A DNA stretch of 27,885 bases from a virus. The first letter of the stretch is position 1. Each line of letters opens with the position of its first letter. The stretch lies in IMG/VR virus record IMGVR_UViG_3300044712_000897, positions 1-27,885 of that record, one strand, 5' to 3'. This document shows, piece after piece, positions 15,612 through 23,796 of the stretch. The notes under the pieces are model-generated. The model did not search any database, had not been told where the DNA came from, and was given only the letters and a program-made list of their open reading frames with translations. The position numbers and the translations under genes are program-made.

Positions 15612-16129
15612 TTTCCCGCCACCCAATAGAGCTTCGTGAGCGTGGTGACATCGCCCGCCTCGATTCCCACCGTAAAACTGGTAGCGTTACTGGTAAGAAT
15701 GTAGGCTGTCTGCGTCAGTCCATACGTGTAATTGGAACTGACGGAGATCGCCGTCGGCGTCGTAGTAAAACCGTGAGCGATCAACGTGCCACTGATCACA
15801 TTGGACGACGCGCCGTAATGCACCGCCCCGGTAAACGAATCAGAGCCCGCCACAATCGTGGCCCCCGTCACCGTCCCCGACGCGGAAATGCTCGAAAAAG
15901 ACGCGGCCCCGCTCACCGTCGCATTACCGCCAACGGACAGATTTTCGGTTACCGCCAGGTCGGTGATGTGGCTGGTTCCCATCATCTGGGTGTCCGTTGC
16001 CCCGGCCTCATTCAGGGCGGTTGCCTCGATCCCGAGACCGATCAGGCTCAGGATCAGGGCCGCTACCGCGACGAACTTCTCCCATGCAAACCGCTGTTTG
16101 ATCAAAACAGGCTTTTCCTTGTCTTCCAT
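15608..16129 (-). CDS. Membrane-anchored beta-repeat protein
   Basis: 173 residues from ATG 16129, with GAGGTGA four bases upstream overlapping the capsid stop; the longer in-frame start at 16186 lies inside the capsid gene. Seen: a charged N-terminus (MEDKEKPVLIKQRFAWEK), one transmembrane or signal-anchor helix (about 19-40, FVAVAALILSLIGLGIEATAL), then Ser/Thr/Gly/Ala-rich strands in a repeated pattern (LAVTENLSVGGNATVSGAASF, ISASGTVTGATIVAGSDSF) and a C-terminal beta domain (HGFTTTPTAISVSSNY ... LTKLYWVAGK). The repeats resemble beta-helical fibre or adhesin sequence. A membrane anchor on a protein encoded directly after the major capsid gene is unusual. It overlaps the CHAT gene by ATGA. 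Function unknown; virion protein or peptidase partner are the main options. Confidence 0.7.
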   Translation of the reverse strand: MEDKEKPVLIKQRFAWEKFVAVAALILSLIGLGIEATALNEAGATDTQMMGTSHITDLAVTENLSVGGNATVSGAASFSSISASGTVTGATIVAGSDSFTGAVHYGASSNVISGTLIAHGFTTTPTAISVSSNYTYGLTQTAYILTSNATSFTVGIEAGDVTTLTKLYWVAGK

Positions 16130-16139
16130 GCCATCACCT

Positions 16140-17795
16140 CTACACGTTGCTCTTGTGCAGGGGGCGGAAGTCCGAGACCGGAGCACAATTGTAGGTGGAA
16201 GAGAACCGGTACGACATCTGCCGTACCTTCCACCTCATTTCGTCATTGGTAAACATGGCCCCGCCGTCCTCGCTCCCGGCGCTCACCAGCATCGGGACCC
16301 GATTCCCGCGCAGGAACAACTGCCAGATCGCGGGGAAAATCGCCGGATCGGCGACCAAGCTCCAGTCGTTGGTGTCGGTCCATTCGGGAACTTTGACCAC
16401 GTCGAATTTCTGGAAGAAGGGGTTGATCGAGTTGTCCGTCACGCCGGGCTCTTTTTCCGAGTTGCGGATCTGCAGCGCCGTGGTCTCCAGGTCCGCGGGA
16501 ACCAGGATGTACCGAGGTTCGATCATCAGCCGCCGGCCAGCCCCCAACGGCTGATCCGTCTGCTTCAACATAGCCGTGCGCGCAGCCTTGAACGCCGCGA
16601 ACGACAGCGCCGTAGTCAACAGATTGGCGTGACCGCCAGGCGTCCCCACGGCCGTCGCATTGAAAAGCGCACCGGTGTCCGAAAGGACCGGTCCAGTGTT
16701 GGAGTTCGTGGTAAACACAGCCGCCACGCGGGCCGAGAGCGTGTTGTACCATGAATCAGCCAGCTTCCGGGGGATGTTGCGGATCACCGACAACTTGTCA
16801 CGCATCATGGCCTCGATGGTGACCCCCACGTAGTTGCCGTTTTTGACAAACTGCGCGGTTTCCTCATCGTCCTTCATGATGAGCGGCAGATAGGTCTGGC
16901 CTTCGTCGACCTCATTCAATATCGACAGCCCATAGACGCGCACCAGGGTCGCTTCGTCGGGGGTATCGAACTCATCGACCGTGACGATTTTGTTCCACCA
17001 TTCATCGCGCACCGAATAATCGGCCGCGAGAATGAGGTTGAGGGCATTTTTCGTGATCGAGCTCAGGCCGGAGGACATGATCGCCTCCAGAGCCCGATTA
17101 TCAACCATGGGATCTCCACCCAGCAGGTTGTAAACCAGATCGGAGAGCCGGCGGGTGCCATAGTTCGGCCGACCCGCATTGACCCAGGCATTCCAGGACT
17201 CGGGGCGGCGGCCGCTCACATAGTCCTTATCGATGGCTTCGATGGCCCGCAGACGTTCGCTTCCCACCATCAGGCGGAGCAGGTCCATCTGGGCCTTGTC
17301 GATCGGAGCCAGGGCGCCCCGCGTGTCCACCCCGCGCTGCTGGCCAGCACCAGCCGGCCGACCCGTGGGATCATGGGCCGCCTGGGCTTCCTTGGACCGC
17401 GCGATCACCCCATCCAATTCGGGCTTTTTGAAAACGCGCCCCGTGAACGCAGCCTCCACAACGCGCCGCTGGGCCGCATCCAGCCCCGAGGCTTCCAGCG
17501 CATCCCGCAGCATCAGCTGGCATTCCATCTGATGCAGGCGGGACTCCAGGCTCTCCTGAGCAGACGGGGCCGCAGCGGCCGGGGTTTGTACCGGGGCGGT
17601 GGCGGTGGTCGGTGCAGTAGCCTGGGTGGCGGATTCCTGAGATTCCATCCCCGGCTGCTTGTCTTTGCCGGGGGCACAGGCTTCCATCCCGGGACCCTCC
17701 CCACCATTGGGGGACAACATCTGAGCTGCAGCGGCCAGATTGGCCGCCGTTTGCCCCAGCAATTCCTGGAGCTGCTTCAATTGCATTTCGTCCAT
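16140..17795 (-). CDS. Nested in-frame product: scaffold plus major capsid protein
   Basis: Within the 965-codon frame, ATG 17795 (residue 415, MDEMQLKQLQELLGQ) is preceded by GGGAGGG with a 7-base spacer, as good as any true ribosome binding site in this operon. It falls exactly where the protease domain ends and the scaffold-like helix begins. Initiation here would make a 551-residue scaffold-capsid protein without 2H or protease, allowing many capsid subunits per protease copy. Phage lambda uses an in-frame internal start the same way (C and Nu3). Usage is inferred. Confidence 0.55.
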   Translation of the reverse strand: MDEMQLKQLQELLGQTAANLAAAAQMLSPNGGEGPGMEACAPGKDKQPGMESQESATQATAPTTATAPVQTPAAAAPSAQESLESRLHQMECQLMLRDALEASGLDAAQRRVVEAAFTGRVFKKPELDGVIARSKEAQAAHDPTGRPAGAGQQRGVDTRGALAPIDKAQMDLLRLMVGSERLRAIEAIDKDYVSGRRPESWNAWVNAGRPNYGTRRLSDLVYNLLGGDPMVDNRALEAIMSSGLSSITKNALNLILAADYSVRDEWWNKIVTVDEFDTPDEATLVRVYGLSILNEVDEGQTYLPLIMKDDEETAQFVKNGNYVGVTIEAMMRDKLSVIRNIPRKLADSWYNTLSARVAAVFTTNSNTGPVLSDTGALFNATAVGTPGGHANLLTTALSFAAFKAARTAMLKQTDQPLGAGRRLMIEPRYILVPADLETTALQIRNSEKEPGVTDNSINPFFQKFDVVKVPEWTDTNDWSLVADPAIFPAIWQLFLRGNRVPMLVSAGSEDGGAMFTNDEMRWKVRQMSYRFSSTYNCAPVSDFRPLHKSNV

Positions 17796-19037
17796 TTGAA
17801 AACCCTCCCGTTTTCTGATGGTAGTGATGAGCTCGGATTCAACCAAGCGGTCGATCCCTCCGCCCGCTCCCGGCCGGGCGACCAGATCGGCCGAGAAGAT
17901 CCTCTGAAATCCCCGAGATTTTTTATACCGTTGTCCGTTGTAGAGCACCTCCTGCTCATTGTCTGGGATGGTGTCGATACTCAAGCCGCCGATTTTGTCG
18001 ACGACTCCCAGGTCCCAGAAATTTTTAAGTTTATCCGCGATACCGCGGTCACCCACTTTTAAAACCCCCTTGAGCTTTCTCTCTTGGGCATCCCACCAGG
18101 GATCCGTAATTACGCCGACCAGCTCCTTTACCATGGAGCGCATCCCTGCCCGATCTGCAAATTCCTCGTCCGTCAGATGGTTGTCATAGACCTGACAACC
18201 ATCCCATCGGGGAACGCTTTCTTCCAGGCCGGCACACGAATAGAGCCGCCGATTGAGTGACTGTACGAATTCCTCACCGTCAATCATCACGACCTCGTCG
18301 GGGGATTTCGCCCCGATGAGCGTGACTTCCCAGGTGCTGCCATCGAAATCCGGCCCGTGGGGTTTCAGATCTGCCGGCTGGGCCTCGCGCCAGGACTCGC
18401 GCGCTTCATGAATCGAGGTATAGCAGATGGCGATGGCCCCCTGCTTGTCTTTTCCCTGTTTCATCACATCTTTCACGCACCGGTCCATTTTTCCCCACTG
18501 GGACTGGGGAAGGTTAGCGTAAACTTCCTGGGTCCGCAGATTGTACTCAACCCGACCATCGCCCCAGGCGAGGGAAACCGTTGAGAGCGTCATCTCGTCG
18601 TAATGCTCCCACGCCGGCATGGGGGCATTACCGGGAATGTAGGCCAGGGTAATATGAGGAATGAATCCATGCGTTTGCTCGCTCATATCGACCCCCAGGG
18701 CCTCGACCAGCTGCTGACGCCAGGCCGGCAACTCTGGGGAGTCGAACAGCGCCACAAAGGCGTCCTCGCCGTTGTCTCCGACTCCTATGAATCGGGCCAG
18801 CCCACCGATAGTCCCAGAGATCGGTGCATGAGACTCAACGAACGTTTTTAGGGCCTCCTCGATCCGGGGACGCTGCTCTTGCATGGCTGCGGATTCCCCC
18901 AAATAGACCAGCGTCAAGTGCAGGTCTCCGGCCGGCTCACCGCCAGGGATTGCCATTTTCTGGGCCATTTCCGAGCCGATAAAAAATGCCACCATGGCGC
19001 CCGTATGCCCGGCCGCCGTTTCCATTGAACGTTTCAT
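16140..19037 (-). CDS. Fusion: 2H phosphoesterase - prohead protease - scaffold - major capsid protein
   Basis: 965 residues from ATG 19037, set by an ATGA overlap with the MuF gene and GGGAGGA upstream; the extension to 19133 is rejected. Domains seen: 2H phosphoesterase (about 14-175) with both motifs, HLT (40-42, in DLHLTLVYLG) and HIT (128-130, in PHITLAYIP); Cys motif CVKDVMKQGKDKQGAIAIC (187-205), frequent in phage prohead proteins; prohead-protease-like domain (about 225-405) with His287 (YDNHLTDEE), LVGVITDPWWD, Ser353 (IGGLSID) and FSADLVARPGAGGG; scaffold/delta-like region (about 415-570, Gln/Ala/Pro-rich); and HK97-fold-like capsid protein (about 573-965) ending in MFTNDEMRWKVRQMSYRFSS. 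Protease-capsid fusions are known in some phages; the additional 2H domain is unusual. Self-cleavage at protease/scaffold and scaffold/capsid junctions is inferred. Assignment of the catalytic residues is by motif only. Confidence 0.85.
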   Translation of the reverse strand: MKRSMETAAGHTGAMVAFFIGSEMAQKMAIPGGEPAGDLHLTLVYLGESAAMQEQRPRIEEALKTFVESHAPISGTIGGLARFIGVGDNGEDAFVALFDSPELPAWRQQLVEALGVDMSEQTHGFIPHITLAYIPGNAPMPAWEHYDEMTLSTVSLAWGDGRVEYNLRTQEVYANLPQSQWGKMDRCVKDVMKQGKDKQGAIAICYTSIHEARESWREAQPADLKPHGPDFDGSTWEVTLIGAKSPDEVVMIDGEEFVQSLNRRLYSCAGLEESVPRWDGCQVYDNHLTDEEFADRAGMRSMVKELVGVITDPWWDAQERKLKGVLKVGDRGIADKLKNFWDLGVVDKIGGLSIDTIPDNEQEVLYNGQRYKKSRGFQRIFSADLVARPGAGGGIDRLVESELITTIRKREGFQMDEMQLKQLQELLGQTAANLAAAAQMLSPNGGEGPGMEACAPGKDKQPGMESQESATQATAPTTATAPVQTPAAAAPSAQESLESRLHQMECQLMLRDALEASGLDAAQRRVVEAAFTGRVFKKPELDGVIARSKEAQAAHDPTGRPAGAGQQRGVDTRGALAPIDKAQMDLLRLMVGSERLRAIEAIDKDYVSGRRPESWNAWVNAGRPNYGTRRLSDLVYNLLGGDPMVDNRALEAIMSSGLSSITKNALNLILAADYSVRDEWWNKIVTVDEFDTPDEATLVRVYGLSILNEVDEGQTYLPLIMKDDEETAQFVKNGNYVGVTIEAMMRDKLSVIRNIPRKLADSWYNTLSARVAAVFTTNSNTGPVLSDTGALFNATAVGTPGGHANLLTTALSFAAFKAARTAMLKQTDQPLGAGRRLMIEPRYILVPADLETTALQIRNSEKEPGVTDNSINPFFQKFDVVKVPEWTDTNDWSLVADPAIFPAIWQLFLRGNRVPMLVSAGSEDGGAMFTNDEMRWKVRQMSYRFSSTYNCAPVSDFRPLHKSNV
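17796..17809 (-). promoter_or_regulatory. Internal ribosome binding site at the protease/scaffold junction
   Basis: Minus strand GGGAGGG (17803-17809) followed by TTTTCAA and ATG. The Gly codons in this stretch encode REGF in the full protein, so the motif could be chance, but its strength, spacing and domain-boundary position argue for real use. Confidence 0.6.
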
Positions 19038-19963
19038 GCCATATCCTCCCGCCGCTTTACCTCGGCAGCGATGCGGCCGTCGAGCGATGATTTCGTAACT
19101 CCGATGGCCGGATGCACCGTTATTGGCCGACACCGGCAGTTAATCGTAAACCGGGGATCCGCCGTCGGATCGCCGGGATACATCAACTCATCCGTTCCCC
19201 GCGTGTCCTTCAGCACGAACGGCTGATTGACGGGGATGGGGTGGGCGTGATACTCCAAATGAGCCCGGATATGGGACTCTCGCGTCCTGCGGTCCGCCGT
19301 GGCCATCCAGGACTTCATCAAGCCGGGTACCGTCTCAGCCACTCGCTGCTGCTGGGCATAGCTGGACAAATTGAACGCCCGCTGCAGTTCAGTGCGCGCT
19401 ACCGCCTCCGCCCGGGCCGAAATTCCCCGCGCTACATCCGGCCGTGTGACGTAGCGGCCGGCCTGGTTCTCGGTCCCCAAGATGTACGTGATACGCTGCA
19501 TTACTTCGACGGGGGATTTCACGCCTACAATGGCCGCCCGCAGCTGGGCGCTTATCTGATCCCGCATGCTATCCCCAATCTGGCGGATCAGATCGGCGGT
19601 GTAATCGACAGCTGTATTCAACTGCGATAAACTGGGTGCGTTAAAAACCCCCTCGATGCCGGCGGCCCGCAGGGGGGCGGTGACTGAGGCGGCGCCAAAG
19701 TCTAGGGCCCCAGTTTTGGAATTCCGGATAGCGATCATGGCCCTCCGCTGAAAATCATCCACGTACCGCTGCAGGTTCTGGTCCAGTTCTCGCAGTCTCA
19801 TAGCCTCGCCGCTGCCGGCGGTCCCAATGTTGGCCGTGATTTGTTGCTGGAAATCACGGACGGCCCGCTGAATTTCGGCGGCGGTGGTATCCTCCAGGCG
19901 CCCATATCGGGCCGAGATTTTATTCAGCTGGGCCGCGAACCGCGCTTGCTCAGCGGTTGGCAT
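19034..19963 (-). CDS. MuF-like minor head protein (SPP1 gp7 family)
   Basis: 309 residues; CGGAGG six bases before the ATG, which lies 14 bases inside the end of the portal gene. Helical N-terminal two-thirds (AAEIQRAVRDFQQQITANIG, LRELDQNLQRYVDDFQRRAMIAI). The C-terminal MuF-type domain is about 180-285: RAEAVARTELQRAFN, then ADRRTRESHIRAHLEYH, then PGDPTADPRFTINCRCRP with the conserved Cys276-x-Cys278. This family binds the portal and is packaged in small copy number to aid head assembly or DNA exit. No toxin domain is appended at the C-terminus, which some MuF proteins have. Order portal-MuF-protease/capsid is canonical. Confidence 0.87.
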   Translation of the reverse strand: MPTAEQARFAAQLNKISARYGRLEDTTAAEIQRAVRDFQQQITANIGTAGSGEAMRLRELDQNLQRYVDDFQRRAMIAIRNSKTGALDFGAASVTAPLRAAGIEGVFNAPSLSQLNTAVDYTADLIRQIGDSMRDQISAQLRAAIVGVKSPVEVMQRITYILGTENQAGRYVTRPDVARGISARAEAVARTELQRAFNLSSYAQQQRVAETVPGLMKSWMATADRRTRESHIRAHLEYHAHPIPVNQPFVLKDTRGTDELMYPGDPTADPRFTINCRCRPITVHPAIGVTKSSLDGRIAAEVKRREDMA

Positions 19964-21641
19964 TCCAGGCCTCCGGGATCGGAGTAGCGCCCTGCGGCGT
20001 TTCGTCGCCGGGTTCCACCGGTGGATTCATACCGAACCAGGAGCCGGCCGCCGGCGGCGTGGGGTTGTTCTCTTCGGCCGCCTTCAATTCCCGCGCCACA
20101 TCGTAGTCAACCCCGAGTTCTTGCATCATTAGAGCCCAGGTCTGAGCGGCGGTCTCCTGCGTGATCCATTGCATTTCCAGAGCCGTTTGAAGCGACAGCG
20201 CCAGGTTGGACATGGCCGCCGTGACAGCGGTAATGTCCTTTGTGGTCATGCTGGGCATCGGGACGGAGATCTCCCGATCTTCGGGGGTTTCTGGGCGCCA
20301 CCGGCCGGCGATCTCGGCCTGATCGCGCACAAACTCACAGAGCGTGGTCAACATGTCTCCGATAATCCCCTGGTCGTGACTGAGGGATTTCCACGTCGGA
20401 TCCCCCTGGGCCTGGGCCGTAGCCCTGTTTGTCTCATCTCCGCTGCCATACCAGTGGGAGGGCAGCCCCAAACCGCCCAGGATGAAATCTAAAAGGGCCT
20501 TCGATGTCTCAATCGAGGGAACTTGTTTGAGGTCGGGGGTTTTGATTTCCCAAATCTCTTCCTCGTTATGAACGTTTATCGCCCCGTTTTTCGGGGGATT
20601 TTTCCGGATTTCCGCAGAACGCTTGGTAATATCCTGCTGTTGTCCCTTGAGGGTCACATCCCAAGAGAAGTAGCCGGCCCGCTGCTCTCTGTCGGCCAGA
20701 GAAAACAGCGTCTCATCCTGTGAGTCCAGCCAGTCGGCTTCCTGGAGTAGATCAGAGCTGCCAAAGCCCTGGTTGCTCACGGCATTGACTCTCTCGTAGA
20801 GGCAGGTTCCGCTGTAAGCGTCAAGACCGAACGAACGCAGCATGATCTCTTCCCACGGTTCCAGGTTGGCCTGATCGGCCGTCACCCACAAACCGCGCAA
20901 TTTCGTTGTTTTTACATCAGCGGGAAATGCATCGCGGGCCGGAACAACGACATCGTCATCTTTGCGAATCACCCGATAAACCCGGGTCCGATGATCCGCT
21001 TCCCAGGCGTTGATTTTTACCTGGGCCCGGATCACCACCGCCCAAATATCCAGCGCGTTCTCAGGGTGGAAAATCACCTGTTGGATCTGTTCCGGATCGA
21101 AATATCCAATCCGAACGCGACCGTCGGATCTCCGGACGTAGACCGGCAGGCACTGGGCCCCGAACAGGAACAACTGCAGCGCGAATTCCGACGAATGCCG
21201 GCGCATCCGGTTCTCATCCCAGAACTTTTTTAAAATCACCTGAAGCTGAGGGCTTTTCGCCTGCGGATCGACGGATCTGTCGATGACGTAATCTCGCTTG
21301 ATTTCCAGTGCCCTGTCGGCCACTGGATTCTCTTGCCATAACTGCCAGGCTCGCGCCATTGCCATGGCCGGATCAACGGCGAATTCCCGCGGCCCGTAGG
21401 AGGCCGAGCGGTATCCATAGCTGCGTAGGTCTCCGCTCGCCGGCTCATCATTCCGGGCATCCCGATACCCGTCCTGATAGGCCTCGCTGGATCGTTCCTC
21501 TACACGCTTCTCGACGCGGGCCATCTCGCTGGTATGCAACGAACGAGGAACGCCGCCCAGCGCGTCGATCGCGCGGGAGCGGGCGCTATCTGCGAATATT
21601 CGCAGATAAGACGGGCCTCGGATTTCTGATTTTTTACTCAC
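19950..21641 (-). CDS. Portal protein
   Basis: 563 residues from GTG 21641 through a GTGA overlap with the large terminase. Portal features: a wing/clip-like first half (IKRDYVIDRSVDPQ, LQLFLFGAQCLPVYVRRSDGRVRIGYFDPEQIQQVIFHPENA), a stem-like helix region and the second half ILGGLGLPSHWYGSGDETNRATAQAQGDPTWKSL, followed by a long helix (IIGDMLTTLCEFVRDQAEIAGRW) and a C-terminal crown-like Pro-rich tail. It forms the dodecameric DNA channel at the head vertex. The first 20 codons contain a 20-bp palindrome (21588-21607) that encodes RIFAD and is duplicated at 2342-2361. Confidence 0.88.
   Translation of the reverse strand: MSKKSEIRGPSYLRIFADSARSRAIDALGGVPRSLHTSEMARVEKRVEERSSEAYQDGYRDARNDEPASGDLRSYGYRSASYGPREFAVDPAMAMARAWQLWQENPVADRALEIKRDYVIDRSVDPQAKSPQLQVILKKFWDENRMRRHSSEFALQLFLFGAQCLPVYVRRSDGRVRIGYFDPEQIQQVIFHPENALDIWAVVIRAQVKINAWEADHRTRVYRVIRKDDDVVVPARDAFPADVKTTKLRGLWVTADQANLEPWEEIMLRSFGLDAYSGTCLYERVNAVSNQGFGSSDLLQEADWLDSQDETLFSLADREQRAGYFSWDVTLKGQQQDITKRSAEIRKNPPKNGAINVHNEEEIWEIKTPDLKQVPSIETSKALLDFILGGLGLPSHWYGSGDETNRATAQAQGDPTWKSLSHDQGIIGDMLTTLCEFVRDQAEIAGRWRPETPEDREISVPMPSMTTKDITAVTAAMSNLALSLQTALEMQWITQETAAQTWALMMQELGVDYDVARELKAAEENNPTPPAAGSWFGMNPPVEPGDETPQGATPIPEAWNANR
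21588..21607. repeat. 20-bp perfect palindrome, copy 2
   Basis: ATCTGCGAATATTCGCAGAT, identical to the copy at 2342-2361 and here extended by one base pair on each side (T...A). It lies within codons 12-18 of the portal gene. CGGGCGC occurs just before it, as at copy 1. Because it is inside coding sequence yet exactly palindromic and duplicated, selection for DNA recognition is likely. Confidence 0.85.
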
Positions 21642-23107
21642 CGTCCCCTCCGCCGTTGTGGTTTATAAATTTCTGGATCGACATCATTGTCGATCTCGCC
21701 GTCGGGATCGGCTGGCTTTAAAAGCCGCGCCTGGTGGGCAATAGCAATACTGTCTGCCCGATCGTCGTGCTCCCCCTCGGGAGCTGAGAGTGTTGAGCCC
21801 TCAATGCTGGCCAGCTGGAGATAGGTCTCCAGGCTGTGTAATAAAATCTCCGCTTCCCTCAGAGCCTGCGTGATACCGTCGTATAAAAGCACGTTCCCCA
21901 AGGGAGTAGAAATCCAACCATCTTTTCCGTCCCGACCGTGAATCAATTTGAGCCGCGAATGTTCAGCTATCCATTGCTGAACGGCGTGACCGTGATTATT
22001 CCGCTCCACCAATACCTGAGCGTTGTTGTACCATTTTCCGATTGCGTCGATCGCCGCCGCAAAAACAGCCGGCTGCAATCGGGCCGATAAAGCCGCCACC
22101 TCTTCGCCAGTCTCCATGTCCAGGACTGTCAGCGCCGACGGATCACTGGTAGGATTCCCCTCTGCCGGATCTGCCCCAATAACATATTGATGCCCGGGTT
22201 GTGGAACCTGATAAACCTCCAGAGCCTCGAAAATCGGGGCGTCTTCTGGTAGGTCAATCAGCGAAATAGGATCTCGCTCAAAAAATCTCGGCTTCAGGAA
22301 TGTTTCTGGTATCCGCTTGTCCGCCGATGACGGAGCCAGAGCCTCATCATCGGTGGCCGGATACTGCTCGTGCAAATCATCGAGATACCCAGTCCGAGCC
22401 AGGATTTCGGTTTTTTGTTTCCTGTACCAGGCCATTGTGCGCCCGGGCCGACCATACCACGGAACGAACACGGGGACCCAGTCCGTCTTTTTCTGTTTTG
22501 CTCCTCGGTAGATCTGCTTGAATTCACTGGCCGGCTTCTTTTTGTCTGACCTGCTAACTAGGATCATCCGGCCACCGTTATCGATGGTTGGCTTTACAGC
22601 TCTCATGAGCTGGTTGAGGTCTGGAACGAGATCGGCTTCATCGACAATGGCCAGGGTTGCGGTATACGAATCCCCGGCACTTGTCGGGAATGCCCGGGCA
22701 ATGCTCTCGTTGCTCAGTCTCCACTCGTGATCGTTGTCAACCTCCACCGAATCTGCCTGCAAATAGGAGGGAAGACGTTTGTACATCTTCTTCATTCGGT
22801 TTTTTAATAGGTCGACGGCCTCATCGTCGCGCCGGCTAAAAATCAATATAGAGGCCGATGCTCGAAACAGCATCAACCACAAAGCAAACGCGAGAACTAA
22901 CCACGAAAAACCGAGCTGGCGAGCCTTCAGAACTATCGTGAGCTTATTTTCAGAAATCGTTTTTAATGTGCTGGCTTGTGCTGGCCATAAACGGAATGGT
23001 ATCCACTCCCCGGCCTGCTGGGGATCATCAACCTGACAGTGCTTATGAACGAAGTAAAGCGGAGATTCCGAGCATCGCAGCCATTCTTCCTGCTCTTCCT
23101 CCGTCAT
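21638..23107 (-). CDS. Terminase large subunit
   Basis: 489 residues; ATGA overlap with the small subunit. ATPase domain: variant Walker A LKARQLGFSW (60-69), Walker B TLAIVDEADL (151-160, D156 E157), and a C-motif-like ILVSRS (182-187). Nuclease domain of RNase H fold: YVIGADPAEGNPTSDPSA with Asp313, VLVERNNHG with Glu369, and EHDDRADSIAIA with Asp448/449 near the end. Together these form the motor that pumps DNA into the prohead and cuts it. Length is normal and all key residues are present, so this gene appears functional. It is the best phylogenetic marker in the window. Confidence 0.95.
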   Translation of the reverse strand: MTEEEQEEWLRCSESPLYFVHKHCQVDDPQQAGEWIPFRLWPAQASTLKTISENKLTIVLKARQLGFSWLVLAFALWLMLFRASASILIFSRRDDEAVDLLKNRMKKMYKRLPSYLQADSVEVDNDHEWRLSNESIARAFPTSAGDSYTATLAIVDEADLVPDLNQLMRAVKPTIDNGGRMILVSRSDKKKPASEFKQIYRGAKQKKTDWVPVFVPWYGRPGRTMAWYRKQKTEILARTGYLDDLHEQYPATDDEALAPSSADKRIPETFLKPRFFERDPISLIDLPEDAPIFEALEVYQVPQPGHQYVIGADPAEGNPTSDPSALTVLDMETGEEVAALSARLQPAVFAAAIDAIGKWYNNAQVLVERNNHGHAVQQWIAEHSRLKLIHGRDGKDGWISTPLGNVLLYDGITQALREAEILLHSLETYLQLASIEGSTLSAPEGEHDDRADSIAIAHQARLLKPADPDGEIDNDVDPEIYKPQRRRGR

Positions 23108-23796
23108 TCCTCACCGTCATCCTCCGGTTGCGTGAGCGTTCCCTCAAGGAGTTGTTTCTCGAATTCGAGGGCATCTCGGCGCGCTTTAGAAAGGCGATCT
23201 GGGGTGACTTCAACCGTCTGTACCGGTCCGCCGCCTGGGCCGGTGAGCTCGACGGCAGACTGGGAGCGCCGGCCGCCAGTCTCGCGGGCGATGTCATCCA
23301 GAATTCCACGATATTCACTGATCAGTGGAGCGTTGAACCGCTCAATGTCTACCCGTTCGGCATACTGGCCGCCGCCGATCTGTTTCACATCAGGGAGCCA
23401 AACGTTGGGACGGCGTCCGGTCGTAGGGTCCTGGGTTTTGATTTCAGATTCAAGGAACGCGGCTATCTCTTGCAACTTGGCGACCCGCTCAAAATCAAGC
23501 GCTAGACCAGATTCCATGATTGCTTTTCGACGGGCGGCCAGAGCTGCGTTTTTCTCGGCCTCAATGCGGGCGTCGTATTCCTCGGCGCGCTCAGTCCAGT
23601 CAAACACTGTGGACCATCGTGCAAGAGTCCCAAATGACCTTGTGGGAGTTATCATTTGTTCGCTTTCGTTATACTTTTCGTTCAGAGAATTCAGCGAGCG
23701 ATGAAGTCCCAACCTTAAATAGTCGTTGCAGGCCTGAACGGCCCGGGATGACTCACCGGGCTTGCGTTCTCCAGCCAGCAACTCGATCTTGCTCAT
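23104..23796 (-). CDS. Terminase small subunit
   Basis: 230 residues; ATGA overlap with the gene upstream, GAGGGAA near the start. Seen: N-terminal DNA-binding-like segment with ACNDYLRLGLHRSLNSLNEKYNESEQ and TRSFGTLARWSTVFDWTERAEEYD, the pattern typical of small terminases that read like a helix-turn-helix on a tandem of Trp-containing helices. A long helix (RIEAEKNAALAARRKAIMES) follows, then a loop and C-terminal oligomerisation helices (LSKARRDALEFEKQLLEG). It recognises the packaging site and recruits the large subunit. Identity rests on the N-terminal pattern plus strict coupling to the large terminase. Confidence 0.8.
   Translation of the reverse strand: MSKIELLAGERKPGESSRAVQACNDYLRLGLHRSLNSLNEKYNESEQMITPTRSFGTLARWSTVFDWTERAEEYDARIEAEKNAALAARRKAIMESGLALDFERVAKLQEIAAFLESEIKTQDPTTGRRPNVWLPDVKQIGGGQYAERVDIERFNAPLISEYRGILDDIARETGGRRSQSAVELTGPGGGPVQTVEVTPDRLSKARRDALEFEKQLLEGTLTQPEDDGEE

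Noticed and set aside
15858-16754. Plus-strand 298-codon open frame opposite the capsid gene
   Set aside because: Shadow of the capsid coding sequence; Arg/Pro-rich antisense translation without family features.
19038-19133. Longer N-terminus (32 more codons) for the capsid fusion
   Set aside because: It overlaps the conserved C-terminal part of the MuF gene and has no SD, whereas ATG 19037 has GGGAGGA and an ATGA junction.
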